Shown here in pieces: positions 14,596-27,686 of a stretch of DNA of 64,000 nucleotides. The position numbers and the translations under genes are program-made. The first letter of the stretch is position 1. Every line of letters starts with the position of its first letter. This DNA is from Datnioides undecimradiatus (taxonomy: Eukaryota; Chordata; Actinopteri; Lobotiformes; Datnioididae): contig WARS01002947.1 in the NCBI GenBank assembly GCA_008933995.1, positions 703,884 through 767,883 on the forward strand. The letters are read 5' to 3'. Under the pieces are notes generated by a model. That model was not told the DNA's origin, did not search any database, and saw only the letters and a program-made list of their open reading frames with translations.

Positions 14596-17500
14596 GCCCA
14601 AAGAGTTGCTGACAGGTCGTTTCTCTCAGGACAGCTCCACTCCTGTGCCACAGCTCTTGTCCTGCTTAGTTCTGCTTAATATTGCAACAGAGAGACAAAG
14701 ACGTGAAGAAAGGTTGGAGACATGATCCTGATGGAAGAGAGAAAAGACACAAGGAGTCATCAAGCTGCTGTTATTGTGAGCTATTGAGCTTTCCTGAATT
14801 CTTCATTTCTGCTGAATGAATGTAAGAAAATGAAAAGAAGTGGAGAGAGAGGAGACAGAGGTGAGGAGGAGAAGGGAGAATAACATGAAGAGAAAGACAT
14901 GCCTCTCTGTGTCAGTGGGAACAGAAAATCCAAAAGAGTTTTTGGCCTAAATTCATCTCTGTTCAAAAAAGGTGAATTAAAACTAAACCTGTCTCTGCGT
15001 TCTCAGGAGCATTTTCCACTGAATTCACCAAAAGGTGCAAGCAGTGAAGCTCTCACAAACCTTGCGTGCTTTTGGGAAATCTAGCCGTCTTCTTGTTCCT
15101 GGCAATTTGCTAACAGCCCAAACATCTCAGACTGTTGGACACATTATCATCAGTAATATATGATGTGTTTGACCAGTGGCTTCACTGACACAAACATTGT
15201 CCAGTTCACTGTAGCACCAACATTTATTAAGCAAGATGATTAGCAGAGAAGATACACAGATATTTGTATGTTGAGATAATGGTACACACTCTCAGAGTCT
15301 ACACACAAAAATGTTGCACCTACACATTGCACTGGCCAAACTCTGTCATCTTCTAAGTCTGTCTAAAAGATTTAATATTCACAAAATCACATGAGCTGGA
15401 CTGATGAAGCATCTACACTGTCAGTAAACAAATAGTAAATAAAAATAATGTATTTTTTGGAGCAAATAATATTTATGATGGTGTCAGTGTGATAAAACAA
15501 CTCATTGGTTGGGTTAAGGTTTCTGCTATTTTCACCACAATCAATTCAGAGACTGAAGTAATTTTATTCTCTTGAAAGATTAATGTGTCTCTACTTCTCG
15601 TTAGCACACGTCACTTTATTGTACATTTTGGGCTTTTGTCCATGTCAAAATGAGATTGTGTTTATTTACTCTCTTGTTTTTCACTTTATTGTGACTCTCT
15701 TTAAACTGCAATCCCTGTATCAAGGGGCTTATAATAAGTTTATTATTGTATTTATTACTATTAGCAGTAGTAGTAGCCAAACTAGTAATAGTATTAGTAG
15801 ATTTAGAACCCTGCTGCAGGGTTTTACAGTGAATTAGATTTGTGGCAGTGCAGGAGCAATACAGCATGAAGGTACAAACCTGTGGTGTTAGCAGTTCTAC
15901 AATCAGTGGTTAACCCGTATTTAAATCCATATAGCTTCATTCTGACATCCGGTCATACTTTAATGCATAACACTTGTGACTGGAACCTCTTAGTCCTTGG
16001 TCCTCTTAGTCCTTAGTCTGAGTCCTCAAGTGCATTAAACTTACTCACATTTGGTCAGTTCAAAAAGAGGCCAAATTTGGCCTGTATGCAGCATAGACAA
16101 GCCAAGACATGCTGTGTCAGTGTCCTCTGCCAGGCAGCATGCATCCCAGAGTTTTGGCCCAGGTTCCTCTTTTTCTCTCATCTTTTCTTACCAAACTACT
16201 TGCTAAAGCCATGAGTTCAACCCATGAACTCAACACATTTTTGACAATAAGCTCTGTTACTAAAATTATTGCCATATGTGGACGTATAATACATATAATA
16301 ATAATACAAGGTTTCATTTCTGTTTACCCTCCTGTAGTAGTAGCCTAATAGCAGTCTGCTCCCTAATTGACATGTTTAGTGTATTTGGTCTGAATTGAGG
16401 CCACCAATGGTTCAAATTGGCCCTTACTGTATTTGCTGTGGTATGTTCTGTCACTGTGCAGTGCCAGAAGACCTGCTGCTGTACCCAGCAGGCCAGAGTG
16501 GATGATTAAATGATCATCTCCAAGGTGGTGAACAGCATTAGGCTGTCTGCCAAGCCTGTTAGATTCCCACCACTAATCATACACATCCACTGGAAGGACA
16601 CGTTTCACAAACTCTGACATGTCTTCACAAATTAGTGAGAACACAGACATAAACTTATTTTGAATAGAAACATTAGTGTTATGTTTTATTACAGTCAGTT
16701 ACTGAACATATTTGAAAGCCAAAACTATCCAAAGATACACTACTATTTTCCTCAAATGTGACATGTGAAGGAAAAAGTTGGAATGTAGCACAAACTTCCA
16801 GAGATTAAGTTTATATAATTTTTATATGGACAGCATGTCTAATCAAAGCATAAAGAAATGTATAAACATTAGAAAATGGTCCATGAACTGAACACCACTG
16901 AACTGTATGTGAGACAGCCACAATTAGCTCTCCTCTGTCCATGTACAACACTCAAATGCTATACAAGTATTGATAAGTAAATTTCAATAATATATAATAA
17001 TAATAATATTTAAATTGTGTTTAAAAAGCACTTTTACCAACCTTAATAGCTGAAATATAGCTGAAGTATATTTCCCTGATTATATTACTGTATTTTTACT
17101 TGGGCGCAATCTCAAAATGAGGACTTTACTAAGTATTTTTCCTTTTCACTGTTGCTTCTTTAACTGGAATAGAGGATCTGAATGGTTCTTGCACCTCTGC
17201 ATTCTTTCTGATTAACGGTTTGCGGGAAGAACTGGGTTCAGTTCTTGTTAAGTCATGGAAATTTTGCTAAAGAGAGTAAAATTTGCACCTCTGCTGCTCT
17301 GTCTGATTGGTGCTGATTGTAGAGCACCAAAGCATTTCAACACACTCGGCAGAATAGAGGACAGAGTGGGCAGCAGGACGAGAAAAAGAACAATATAGAA
17401 GGAAAAAAAGTGCTGATCCCCCCTCCCTCCCTCTCATTCAGTATGCTGACTGTTTCTGTACAGAAAACTGACTCCCACACTATTCTGCCTGGCCTATTTA

Positions 17501-19205
17501 TCACATTGATTAGTTTATAAAGACGTCGGATGTACACAGAAGACTTGATGGAAATGTGTGAATGACAGACATGTTTTTTTTCACCGTCTGGCAGAAACAT
17601 GCTGCTTATACATGGTGAGTTCCTTCACTGAGAATCACACAACTGAAAAAAGTAATGTTGATACATTAGACCAACATTCATAATGTTCCTGTTTGAGCTG
17701 CTCAAAACCAGACAAAATCAGACAAAATGACCATTCCAGAACAACAAACAAACAAGAATCTGCAGTTGTTATCAGAATTGTTTGATTATGTAAATAGGTT
17801 TTGTAGCAAATCTGATCTGATTCCAGCTTTTTGTATTTTCCAATGCCAGTGTTTGCAGGTTTTCTTCATCTTCTGTGACAGTAAACTAAAATCTTTGGAT
17901 TCTGGATAGTTGATCAGTCAAGCAGAACATTTTAAGGCTCCAGGAACTTGTGGTGAGATTTGCCTATATTGCAACAAATAAATAAGTAATAAATAAGTAA
18001 TTCAAATATAATCTGAAGGGTAATACTGAAACACTATTAAAACTTTATAGGTTTCTGGGACAAATAAAAACTGAACCATGAAAGTATCCATTTGTAAATA
18101 TCAAGCTATTCAGTTGTCCATAAATGTAGCACAATTTAGCCCATGCTGGATGTGTTGAGAGGCCAACCTTTATCCCCAATCATGCATACAAACTGTAATC
18201 TAGGTTACCCACAAGAGCAGGCGGCAAAACATCACCATCCTGAAAACAGTAATCCAATCGACCTGGAATCATCACCTCAAAATAGCAATACGGCTCTCAC
18301 TCACAAGGGAATGAATTCAGCTCCACTGCATCGTGCATCACACCACACCACATCATACACAACGGGCTGAAATGGGTGAATGAATGATATTTGCATTTTA
18401 TCAGTTTAAAGCTCTGATCCTGCTGCTGCTTTCTTTAGAGATGCAGTGGTGTATCCTCAGAATATCAATGGTAACAGGGGAGCTGCAGGCCTGTTATTGT
18501 TCTCCATGTGTTTCAGCAGCATGAATAATTGCTCAAATGTGCTCTTACTGTCTCAGTTCTGTTGTTGCGAGAATGAAAAATCTGTACAACACTCTTAATT
18601 AACTTTAAGAAGACAGCGCCTATATCCTGTAGACTACAGCATATTGATTCCAGTGACGTAACACAAAATAAAAATGCTGCACAAAGACTTTTCACCTTAT
18701 TTTTACCAGAAATGACCACCTATTTCTGTGATGTTTCTACAGGAGCGTGAGCCAGTAATTTAATACAGGACCCCAGAAGTCTGGATGGATGTTGGACGGT
18801 CACTACAGTTGCCTTTACATGAGTATTTGCAGTTTATGGCATCGTTTGTATATTTGTGTTTTGATCTTAATCGTATTCTCTAGCCTTGATAGAGAACAAA
18901 AGATTTTGGTGGATTTAGGCAAACAGAAGGCTTCTGAATTAATGATGATGAATGTAAAGTGGCCAGATTGTTTAAATGATCATCACTGGGCCTCAACAAA
19001 AGAGCAGTTCATTCATTTGAAATTGAGAAGAGTCTAAATGGTTGTGTACTGCAGCACCTACGATGCTCTGACAACAGGAGGCTAAATGGAGTTTTGGATG
19101 GTTTCCTCTAATTCAAGGCCTTGATTTTTGCATCTGTATGACCGAAGCAGATGAAAACAGAATGTGGCGTTTGCTGTAAGCGAGCGGAGCTGTGTGAGTG
19201 CCTAC
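13291..19205. other. lhfpl4: lhfpl4 intron 1, 5' portion: no gene seen
   Basis: About 5.9 kb of AT-rich intron. It contains a CA microsatellite at 14562-14593 and short (TAA)n-like stretches near 16990. I see no exon with believable splice signals and family resemblance, and no clear transposon terminus. All open frames here are short and lack known motifs. Confidence 0.55.
14562..14593. repeat. (CA)n microsatellite
   Basis: Sixteen CA dinucleotides within lhfpl4 intron 1. Confidence 0.9.
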
Positions 19206-19614
19206 CGCACAGCAGCTGCATCCAGGCGCAGGTCTTGTAAACGGTGGAGGTGTTGCAGAAGAAGAAGAGCGCCATGCAGGCGATGCAGCTGAGGATCAGC
19301 ACCATGGACAGCAGCACGAACACCGAGGCCGCCTTGAAGGCTCCGGACGGGATGGAGCTGAAGTCGGAGAAGCTGCCCACGCAGGTGAGCTCCCGGCTGG
19401 GCGACGGCCCGGTGCCCACGCAGTAGTGGAAGAGGCCGAAGTAGCCGGCCTGTGGCGTGTTGACGCTGTCGCCGATCCAGTAGGGCTGGATGAACACCAC
19501 CACGTTGACGATGGCGAAGCAGATGGTAAAGATGGCCCACAGCACCCCGATGGCCCGGGAGTTGCGCATATAATTGTCATGGTAGATCTTGGAGGCTTCT
19601 TGGGAAGGCAACAT
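19206..19614 (-). CDS. lhfpl4: LHFPL4-type tetraspan protein, coding exon 1
   Basis: First coding exon of a tetraspan protein of the LHFPL (PMP22/claudin-like) family. The family's LHFPL4 member binds GABA-A receptors and neuroligin-2 and is needed for receptor clustering at inhibitory synapses. The exon encodes residues 1-136 plus one base. It begins MLPSQEASK at 19614 and has TM1 at about residues 22-42, an extracellular loop with GYFGLFHYC and RELTC, TM2 at about 95-120, and the start of TM3 (WMQLL). The start is chosen because [10 protein letters not shown] is the family N-terminus. The donor is G|GTAGGC at 19205-19204, phase 1, and joins in frame to the exon at 125-361. The MLPSQEAS start and VVVFIQPYW favour LHFPL4 over LHFPL3. 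Teleosts can carry two co-orthologues, and a or b cannot be decided here. The exon is distinctly GC-rich compared with its flanks. Confidence 0.93.
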
Positions 19615-20640
19615 GTTTGGTCGGGGTTTTCTTTCTCCTTATATCTGTCGTTCCGCCCCCGTCCCCCTCCTCTTTACACTCTTACAAGAAAAAATGTAAA
19701 TCTTGAAAAATTCCCAGACAGCTCCACACCCCTCACTGCCCAGATCTCGTGTTTTTTCCTCCTCTGTATCAAAGCTTTTCTGCGCTAATATTCCTACCGC
19801 TTTGGCTGTTTCTTCTGTGGTTGTTAAGCGGGCCTACATAACCACAGCATACCACTGCAACCTACAAATATGTATATGATATGACAATACTAAACAATGT
19901 GTAAAAATGGATTACGGAAAATGCTACATTGAAGCAATACAAAATCATAGCCTACCTATAGGACTAATGAATAATTTACCAAGACTAGTGATTCAACATT
20001 GCTGTCTTAGGTTCGTTTCCTTGGGGCTACACCACGAATGATTAAAAAAACATCACGATATGATTTTCTTTATTTCACAGTGGTCGGGTGGAGGGGGTTA
20101 AAGCTGTTTTTCATCCTCATCCATCAGTCCAGAGCGATTTTCTGGATGTCCTTTATTACCATCCGTCAGATGAGATGCGTCTTGTTGCCTGTAGCGCCAG
20201 CGGTGGACCCCGTCTTTACCTTCCGAGGCATCCGTGGGGTGCTTCCCTTCCTCTGCTCGCCTTCACCGTCCACGCAGCATGTGGAAATCAAAGAGGATGA
20301 ATAAAAATTCGAGAGTAGGTTTTAAAACAGACCCTTTGTCAAATTTCAACAGTCCTTTCTCGTAAATCCGACATCCTCCACCGCCGCGACTCCATTATCA
20401 TCATGGATTTTGTCGTAGCCTTTATCCAGTATGTCTCCTCTCCCTCTCCCTCTCTCTCTCTTCCTCGTTCTCTCTTTCTCCGTCCTCCTCGTCCCGTTTC
20501 ACTGCACGGCCCCCGGAAGATGCTGATGTTGTACTGATGACAGCGATTGAACGCGTTCACGTGCGCGGGCACGGCAGCAGCAGCAGCAGCAGCGGGGAAC
20601 ATTTGCATCAAAGCGTTTCCCCGCCCCTGTTCACCTTGAA
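19615..20640 (-). promoter_or_regulatory. lhfpl4: lhfpl4 5' UTR and putative promoter region
   Basis: The kilobase upstream of the lhfpl4 start codon. It is richer in G+C and CpG than the flanking kilobases, most clearly at 20380-20640 (GCGCGGGCACGG, CCGCCGCG, CCCCGCCCC). It includes a purine/pyrimidine tract at 20430-20510 and a short GCA trinucleotide run at 20574-20593. No acceptor with a pyrimidine tract is visible just upstream of the start codon on the minus strand, so the 5' UTR is probably continuous with exon 1 at least locally. The transcription start is inferred and not seen. Several open frames here are GC-rich artefacts. Confidence 0.5.
20574..20593. repeat. (GCA)n trinucleotide run
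   Basis: About seven GCA units in the GC-rich region upstream of lhfpl4. A minus-strand frame reads them as poly-alanine, but no gene supports that reading. Confidence 0.85.
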
Positions 20641-21840
20641 TTTGAAATCAGACCAAAAACACTCCCTGACGTTTGGACGAACAATAAGAGGGAACCAGTG
20701 AGAGGCTGTGACCTAAACACTGGATGAGTCTAACCTGAAACACTTCAGTTTGAAAATCCAGCTGATTGTCTTCACTCACTGCAGTAGTGATGTCAATGCT
20801 GAAGAAAACCTTTAAGTTAGCTAACAAAAATGCATATGTGATATTCATGTCAGCACAAATACTTATTTTATTTATTTATTATTGTGTATCTTATGTTATT
20901 TATGCCTTTTGTATTTTTAAAGTTTTCAGTCTCACATGTCAAATAGCAAAATGTCATTCTTATGGTGGAGCTGATCTAAGTTAACCAGTGTCATCCCCTG
21001 GGAACCATAGAAACTGTTATCAAAACAATTTGACTGGTGGAATGATAAGTTTGACATGCTTGTGTAAAAGTGTGGAGATCATCAGGTAAAATCAGCTTTT
21101 TGGGGACGTGATACAAAAGTTTCAGAGCATAAGAGGTGGAGTGACTGCCTGAATCCCAAATCCCAGCCCATCCACTGAGTCTCATCTCTTTCCAACCTTG
21201 GTGAAGAATATATGGATTATCAAATAAACAGAATAACTCTACATGAAAAGCATAAAACTGCTGCTCCAGAGGAAAAGCAGGCATTCCAGTACCCACTTGT
21301 TCTTATGTGTTCTTTATTCAGCTGTCCTCTTTTCTTCAGGGCCAGATGTTGCCTTAACTATTGAAGCCTTCATTCTCTGTCCATTAAAAGCTCTGTTACT
21401 CACTCTGGGGAGAAACACATCTGCCCTCAAGCTACCACATTCATCTAAAACTGGGCCAAGACAGTGGTCTGTGAGAGAGTGTGTGTTTTAGAGCTGGAAA
21501 ATACAGAGACTGTTGAGTATGAGGATCAAATGTGGTCTTCAAGCAAACTATGTTTGCGTTTGACAAAATTAAGATGCATCAGAGGTTTCAGAGGAACAAA
21601 AGCACATTTCTTCATGTTACAACATGCCTGACAACTCATGCAGAGTTGTGATGAATAATGCACAGGGTTAGTTCTTTCTGTCATATCTTCACAGTGTACG
21701 CTCAGACGCAAGTAGCACATCTGGATGCTGTCTACACAGACATGCAGCTTTGCTCTTCACTTCCGTACGATTCAGACTTTCTCCATCCTGAGGTCTGCTG
21801 TCATCCATTTGCAGCAACACAGCAGCTAAGAAGCTGTATT

Positions 21841-21864
21841 TGTGTGTGTGTGTGTGTGTGTGTG
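21841..21864. repeat. (TG)n microsatellite
   Basis: Twelve TG units, with a further broken TG run at 21920-21950. Confidence 0.88.
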
Positions 21865-22557
21865 CGTGCCCACATGTGTTTTCATATGTGCAACAGTACA
21901 GCGATTTATGTGTGTCAGTATTTTGTGTGAGCGCGCGTGTGTGTGTGTGCTAAAATTGGCAGAGTGAGAGCAAAGGTACAGTATGGCTGCTGGAGGGACA
22001 ACATGCCAATGTAAAAGACAGACTTATACACAGTGAGTGGACACCACTAGAGAAAAGGAGAGAGAAACAGAGACAGAGAGAGAGATAGAGAGAGAGGAGA
22101 AAGTTTATGTCAGTGTCTACATGGCTGCACTTAAGTGTTAAAAGCCTCACGCAGCTGTAAAATACCTCATGAAAGTAAGAAGTGATTAGAGTGTGTGTGT
22201 ATTTGTATTTGTGTGTGATATTTGTGATGAATTGTGTATTTAACACTGTATTTGTCCATCTCAGCACACAGTACTTCATGGCTATTCACATAATCTTTTG
22301 TGAGGTTGCCATCTGCTGGGATGACACTGAAGTGCATGAAAGAAAGAAGATCCACTTTTTCCCAGAAATGTTTGATCTTAGTCAGGGTTGGCAGTGAAGT
22401 TTAAATACATATGATTTCCAGTTTTTCATCTTTGCTTACGGAGGTATAATTATTTTAATCCATGTATTTGTGTTTGTGCAAGAGTAAAGTCTGTATTTAC
22501 CATTTTTCATCACTTATGAATACATCACCTCCTTTTTCAGTCACAGAAAGCTTCAGT

Positions 22558-23035
22558 TGTCGTGATCGAGGTAGAGTGTAAACCACTACATTAAAAACAA
22601 GTTAAGAGTTAAGTCCTGTGTCCTGTTGTTTCCTGTGTTTAATTAGTTCATTGTTTGCCTGCCCTCTCCAGTCTATATATGTCTGTCACTTCCTTTATTC
22701 TCCGTTGGTTTGTTGCATGTGTGTTTCATATGCCTACTTTCCATGCTGTTCTTAGTATTTTTGCTTGTGTTCCCTCATGTTTCCCTCATATTTGGATTTA
22801 TGGTTGTGTTTTTTTTCTGTTTCTTGGACTTTGTTTCTGATTGCCCCTTTTGGATTTGTTTGCTTGCTCTGGACTGAATTCCTGGTTTCAACCCTGCTGG
22901 GTCACCTCCACTACCCATGAGCCTAAGCCAGTGTTCAATAAACTGTTTGTCTATCTCTGCTCGTGGCATCCATCTGCATTTGGGTCCCTCCATCTCCTCG
23001 AGTTCTGTCTTCCTCTGTGTGGCACAACTATGACA
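22558..23035 (+). mobile_element. Probable solo LTR (Gypsy-like)
   Basis: A 478-bp segment beginning TGTCGTGATCG and ending ACTATGACA, with a T-rich U3-like part, ATTTGGATTTATGG, a GAATTCCTGG region, the polyadenylation signal AATAAA at about 22938 and a final GGGTCCCTCC stretch. The layout and ends (TGT...ACA, AATAAA about 90-100 bp from the end) match the LTR at 34359-34791. No clean target-site duplication was found, so the exact borders are uncertain. There are no adjacent gag or pol sequences. Confidence 0.55.
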
Positions 23036-24663
23036 GTTTCCTTTGTCTTTAACATATTAAACTATAAAACTAAACAAGTGGACAAATAAAATACTGTTAC
23101 ACTGCCCTGGTGAAAATGCTTACTTTACTATGTTCATTCTTACAGTCTTATTGATAAGTTGTCAGTCAAGAATGTGACTAAATACAATTATGCAAGTACA
23201 ATACCTAAGTGCAGCCTTGTGGTGTTTGTGCTTTACTCAGGTTGTTTTCTTTCAAGCCACTCTGTCCTAATACACTACAAATGTAGCAGTGTAATATAAT
23301 ATTGCTATAACTGTACTTCACTAAATTTTAAAGTTTAAAGGCAGTTTAAATAGTTGGGAGTAACTTAGTAGTTGCATTGCAAATTAAGATTTCTGCATAC
23401 AAAACAAACTAAGAGTTCATAAAATATTATATTTTGTTATAAATTAAAGCATCCAATACTCTACAAAGACAGCTGAAAAGTCTTGTCCAGTTGCAATGTT
23501 GTGCGTTGAACACTAGGAGGGAGCATTTCATCAAATCTGGTGCAGGTATGGAACAAACAGCTCTTCATTCCAAAGGACTATTTCCATTGGTGCAGTTTCT
23601 TTGTTTGCGAAAATTAAAGGAAAAGTCTGACATTTTGAAACTCAGCCATGTAGTGAATTTTCCTACAAGCATTAACTCTAGGAGAGATTTGCTGTGTGTT
23701 TGTTCTGACCCCTGCTTCCTGTTTTAGTGAAGAACAGCAACATTTGGACGTGTAAGATCTTCATCATTCACATCACGGTCTGAACCTGGATCCTGAGACA
23801 AGAAGTATTGTGATATATTGCTTCCTCAATGTCTGGACTCAAATGATTGTCTCATAGCTTCAGTGTTTCTTTCTTCTTTAGGTTTGTTTAACTTACCAAA
23901 CTTAAAGTGAGTTGCTGCTCAAGTTGTCCCTTCTGCAGAATGCTGGTCCAGCTGCATACAGACTGCATGGTGTCTGTGGTTGTGCTGAGTTTGGTCCATT
24001 CTGACTGAAGTCCCGCAAACGGAATATGCTGTCACATCATTAAAGACAGCTGAAAGTGGGATTTGAGCTGAAAATCAGAAATGACAACATTTAGTGAGGC
24101 TCAGCACTGTTTACGACAACATCTCTTATACAACAGCTACCTGGATCACAACTCCTTTGGAGTCCATAGATATTACATGTTCCTGCTTGCCTTGCTATAA
24201 TCAGCATATGCTTGTGTGTGTTTGTAGATGTCTCATTTAGCTCACTAAGACAGACTTTTCATATTCCAATCAGACAAAATTGTGAATGTTGCAGAAATAA
24301 GGCTCACTGCTATTCATGGGAGTCATACATTCAGCTCTGCACAGTCTGTAACAAAGTCATGGAATCAGTCCAAGAGATGATGCTGGAAATGCATCAAAAT
24401 AAACTACAGTACAGTACAAAGGCAAAGATCTATAAAGTCAAAATAGATTTTGTTTTTTTTCATGTGCTTCTCGCTCATTTTTTCATAATGTCATAATTGC
24501 TCCTGCTACAAAAAACAGCCATAAAAGTATTAATCAACCTATCATGATCATAAGTAACTTCTAAATTGTTAGGTAACACATAAAACAAAACACTGGTTTA
24601 GTATAACATAATGCCTTGGGATTTGTTATTCTGTTGAAATAATGTATTGACACAACACAGTAT

Positions 24664-24689
24664 TGTGTGTGTGTGTGTGTGTGTGTGTA
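24664..24689. repeat. (TG)n microsatellite
   Basis: About 13 TG units just before the SINE tail segment. Confidence 0.88.
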
Positions 24690-24692
24690 TAA

Positions 24693-24925
24693 TGGTAAAT
24701 GAACTAAACTTATCTTACCTGTACCTTTCTTACCTTCTGACCACTCAGAGGACTTTACACTACCGCATTCACCCATTCATACACTGATGGAGCAGCCATC
24801 AGGATGGCCTGCACTCAAATAGTGCTTTTCTAGTCATCTGACCACTCAAAGAGCTTTACACTACAAGTCGACATTCACCCATTCACACAAATTCTAACAC
24901 ACTGACGCAGCATTGGGAGTCATTG
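24693..24925 (-). repeat. tRNA-SINE family A, tail only (two tail units)
   Basis: Two successive copies of the tail module of the SINE at 41268-41518. Each carries GACCACTCA(A/G)AG, CTTTACACTAC and CATTCACCCATTCA, and the second is preceded by GCTTTTCTAGTCATCTG. The tRNA-like head is missing. Orientation is inferred from the full copy at 41 kb. Confidence 0.7.
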
Positions 24926-25847
24926 CTGTCATCTCCTCCTCATACTGATTTTTTTTTTTTTGCTGAGTAAGCAGTTAACTGCAGCTAGCCCTTCTTTGCC
25001 ATTATTTTTATCACTATTACCACAACTATTACTAATGCTAGACTATGTAATGATAATAATCAAAGACCAAACACAGACAGTTAATCAAGTAATGAAGGTC
25101 AATAAACACATATGTAAAACTTTCATCTGGTCATAATTGGGTATTTTTTGTATATATTAACAGAAAAAGAGCATATTTTATTTTTTTTTATTCCAATTCT
25201 AGAAATACCAATGCAAGTAAATAAAATAAACATTTTTTGTTTGCCAATATTTATTGCCTTTTAGATTAATAAACCATTTTTTTGGTCAATACCTTGAATC
25301 AGTATTCATCACCACCTTTTTCTCAGGGTGTCAGAGCAGAGTCACCATGAAGAAATGAAAAAGGAGGGAAGCAAAAAGATCTGACAAACATCTGCAAACA
25401 TTTACTTTTTTCTTTTTTCTTCTCTCCTTTCTTTTTTATATCATCATAACTGGAGGCCATCACTCTCTGTGGGACACCTGCTTTGCTCTGCAGTGAAATA
25501 GAAACTAAGCAGGATTTCTCCTCCATCAATAATAAGCTGCTACTCCAAACACACATGCACAAATACAAACACTCTGACATGCATTCACTTTATTTGTAGA
25601 TCGATGCTCTAGATTTGTAGATTTAAAGATGGGAGAGTGGAACATGGCTCAATATTTAGACTCTCTCCTTGCTCCTCTCTCTCCTCTTTCATTCTTTCTT
25701 CTTCTCTGTTTCACATTTTCTTCATCTGACTATCATCCCTCCATTTCTGACTCACTCCCCATTTCTCTCTATGCTGTTTTCTTCAGCCCTTGAAAAATTT
25801 CAGTTTCTGCCTGATCAGCTGCAAAATTGAGTGGCTCTGCACATACA

Positions 25848-25848
<1 letters not shown>

Positions 25849-25890
<42 letters not shown>
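25849..25890. repeat. (AC)n microsatellite
   Basis: About 21 AC units in the intergenic region. Confidence 0.9.
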
Positions 25891-25895
<5 letters not shown>

Positions 25896-26970
25896 CACAC
25901 TGGCAATAATAGCTATTTGTCATTATTGGTGTATGAAAAGGCCAAGGGAGGAGTGAGTCCATTACCTCTGAACAGTCCACAGGTGAGGCTGTTTCACACA
26001 CATAACGATTCAACCTGTATGTTTTACATGAGTTTAAGCTGCCTCTGTCTTTAAAACACTTTTTGCTGGACCCCTTCTATCACCTTTAATCATCTATTAA
26101 ATGTTAGCAGTGCCCTTGTTTGTACAGCTTTTCCTTTTGTTCATGCAACATATTCAGCCAATCCTCCTCCCTATTCTCTTCTAAAGGACCTTTGTAGATG
26201 TGTTTTTCCAAAAATACCACATTTCAAAACGCGGCTATTTTTGTGTTGAGTTTAGAAATGTAATCTGGGTGATGAGATCACAGTGGGAGGCTTTAAAGAG
26301 TGTATCATGATGCTTTCAGGAAAGCTGATTAATGGAAAATTAGAGTAGCCCATCCAAATTTAGAAATGCAGACATCTTATTAGAGGATGACAGCTTGTTT
26401 CCTCTGTTAAGCTAATTGACCATGGGTGTGAGTGTTTGATTACCTACTCCAGTGAATGTATGCAGGTTATGAAACACTACCCCTTTTGCTATTAGAAAGG
26501 TGGGCAAGAAGGTAGCCATGGTAGGATGTTGGGGGTGGGGGTTATGTCAGGGATTTTGGCAGTTAAATTAGTGTCTGACAAACTCTTGGTGCTTTTGTGT
26601 CTACAAATTCAAGAATTCACATTGCTGTTCTCAGGTTAACCTCATCCCAACATGGCAACATGGTGTCCTATGGTTCATTGTAATGGCAGAGATCAACTGG
26701 CATACTCAGTGTAATAACATCACTACCAAGCTCATCTGCATGTCAGTGGTAGAGCACATTTTTCTTCAGAAATGGTGTACACTGCTTTCTGTTTGGATAG
26801 TTAATGTTGATGTCGGATACACTTCATCAGGTGCAGAGAATATATATGCACTTCCTGAATTCACTGGGGTGCACACAGCTTAGATTTAGAATAAGCACCA
26901 TGAGAATATAAATGAAAATAATCACAATATTATACCTGATATCCATATTTTATCATGATAATGAGGAAAC

Positions 26971-27005
26971 ATCTATCTGTCTATTTATCTATCTATCTAT
27001 CTATT
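26971..27005. repeat. (TCTA)n tetranucleotide microsatellite
   Basis: About eight TATC/TCTA units with two single-base variants. Confidence 0.85.
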
Positions 27006-27336
27006 ATACATATATGCATACATATATAAATTGATTACTATACACTATACTATACAGTTAATTCTCTTGCTCACCAACAGCTAAAGATAAAATAACTAAG
27101 CTACTTTATGAATTGATCTGCCATCACATCGTCTGGATTCCAGTTTCTTCGAAAAAAGGACGAGTCAGACGTATTTGATGAGTCTGTCTGAAAACAGAAC
27201 ACGACCTATTCCCATGGACATGTGAAGCTATATATTTTTTGAAATCAAACGGATATTCAAGTAAAAAGATCTGGCCTACATGTTGCTGCAACATCTAGTG
27301 ATTTTTATGTCAATTTAACGCCCTGTAGGCTGAGTT

Positions 27337-27339
<3 letters not shown>

Positions 27340-27390
<51 letters not shown>

Positions 27391-27400
27391 AGGGAGGGAG
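27340..27400. repeat. (AG)n/(GGGA)n tract in the cpne9 5' region
   Basis: About 22 AG units followed by four GGGA units, roughly 290 bp upstream of the cpne9 start codon. GAGA tracts in this position are common in vertebrate promoters and 5' UTRs. Whether it is transcribed is unknown. Confidence 0.9.
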
Positions 27401-27686
27401 AGTATTGCGCTCTACTCCACCTCCTCCTCAGCAGCGGTGGGTACATGGAGCGCACCGTGGACGCGTGAAGGATGAATGAACTTTAAATTTGCCTCCCAAC
27501 TTTCACCGCCTCCCTCTTCCTCTCTGTCTCATTCCCCTATTCTCTCTCCCTCTTTCCTCCGGTCCTGTTCAAAAAGCGAGAGAAAAACAGACGAGGAAGA
27601 TCTTCGACAATGGATTTACTGCCATCACGATCCTGTAGTGAATGATCAGATCAGATCAGCGGATGCTTTTAACGTCGTGAGTCGAG
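27401..27686 (+). promoter_or_regulatory. cpne9: cpne9 putative promoter/5' UTR with upstream ORFs
   Basis: The 286 bases before the copine start codon. They are less AT-rich than the surroundings and have ACGCGTG and CAGCAGCGGTGGG. If transcribed they would hold three upstream start codons: a 7-codon ORF at 27445-27468, a 4-codon ORF at 27472-27486, and an 88-codon ORF beginning at 27476 that ends at 27742. The last one overlaps the copine start in another frame. The transcription start is not visible in the sequence. Confidence 0.5.

Larger units (their letters stand above)
20641..27339. other. Intergenic region between head-to-head lhfpl4 and cpne9
   Basis: About 6.7 kb between the two divergent 5' regions. 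It contains TG repeats at 21841-21864 and 24664-24689, an AC repeat at 25849-25890, a TCTA run at 26971-27005, a probable solo LTR (22558-23035) and a SINE tail region (24693-24925). I found no exon resembling MTMR14, which separates these genes in human as I recall. The segment 26230-26460 is non-repetitive and holds several TTAAT/GCTAATT homeodomain-type words; whether it is conserved cannot be judged here. Confidence 0.6.

Noticed and set aside
19198-19788. 196-codon plus-strand frame opposite lhfpl4 exon 1.
   Set aside because: It is the antisense shadow of a GC-rich coding exon. The residues are low-complexity and match no family.
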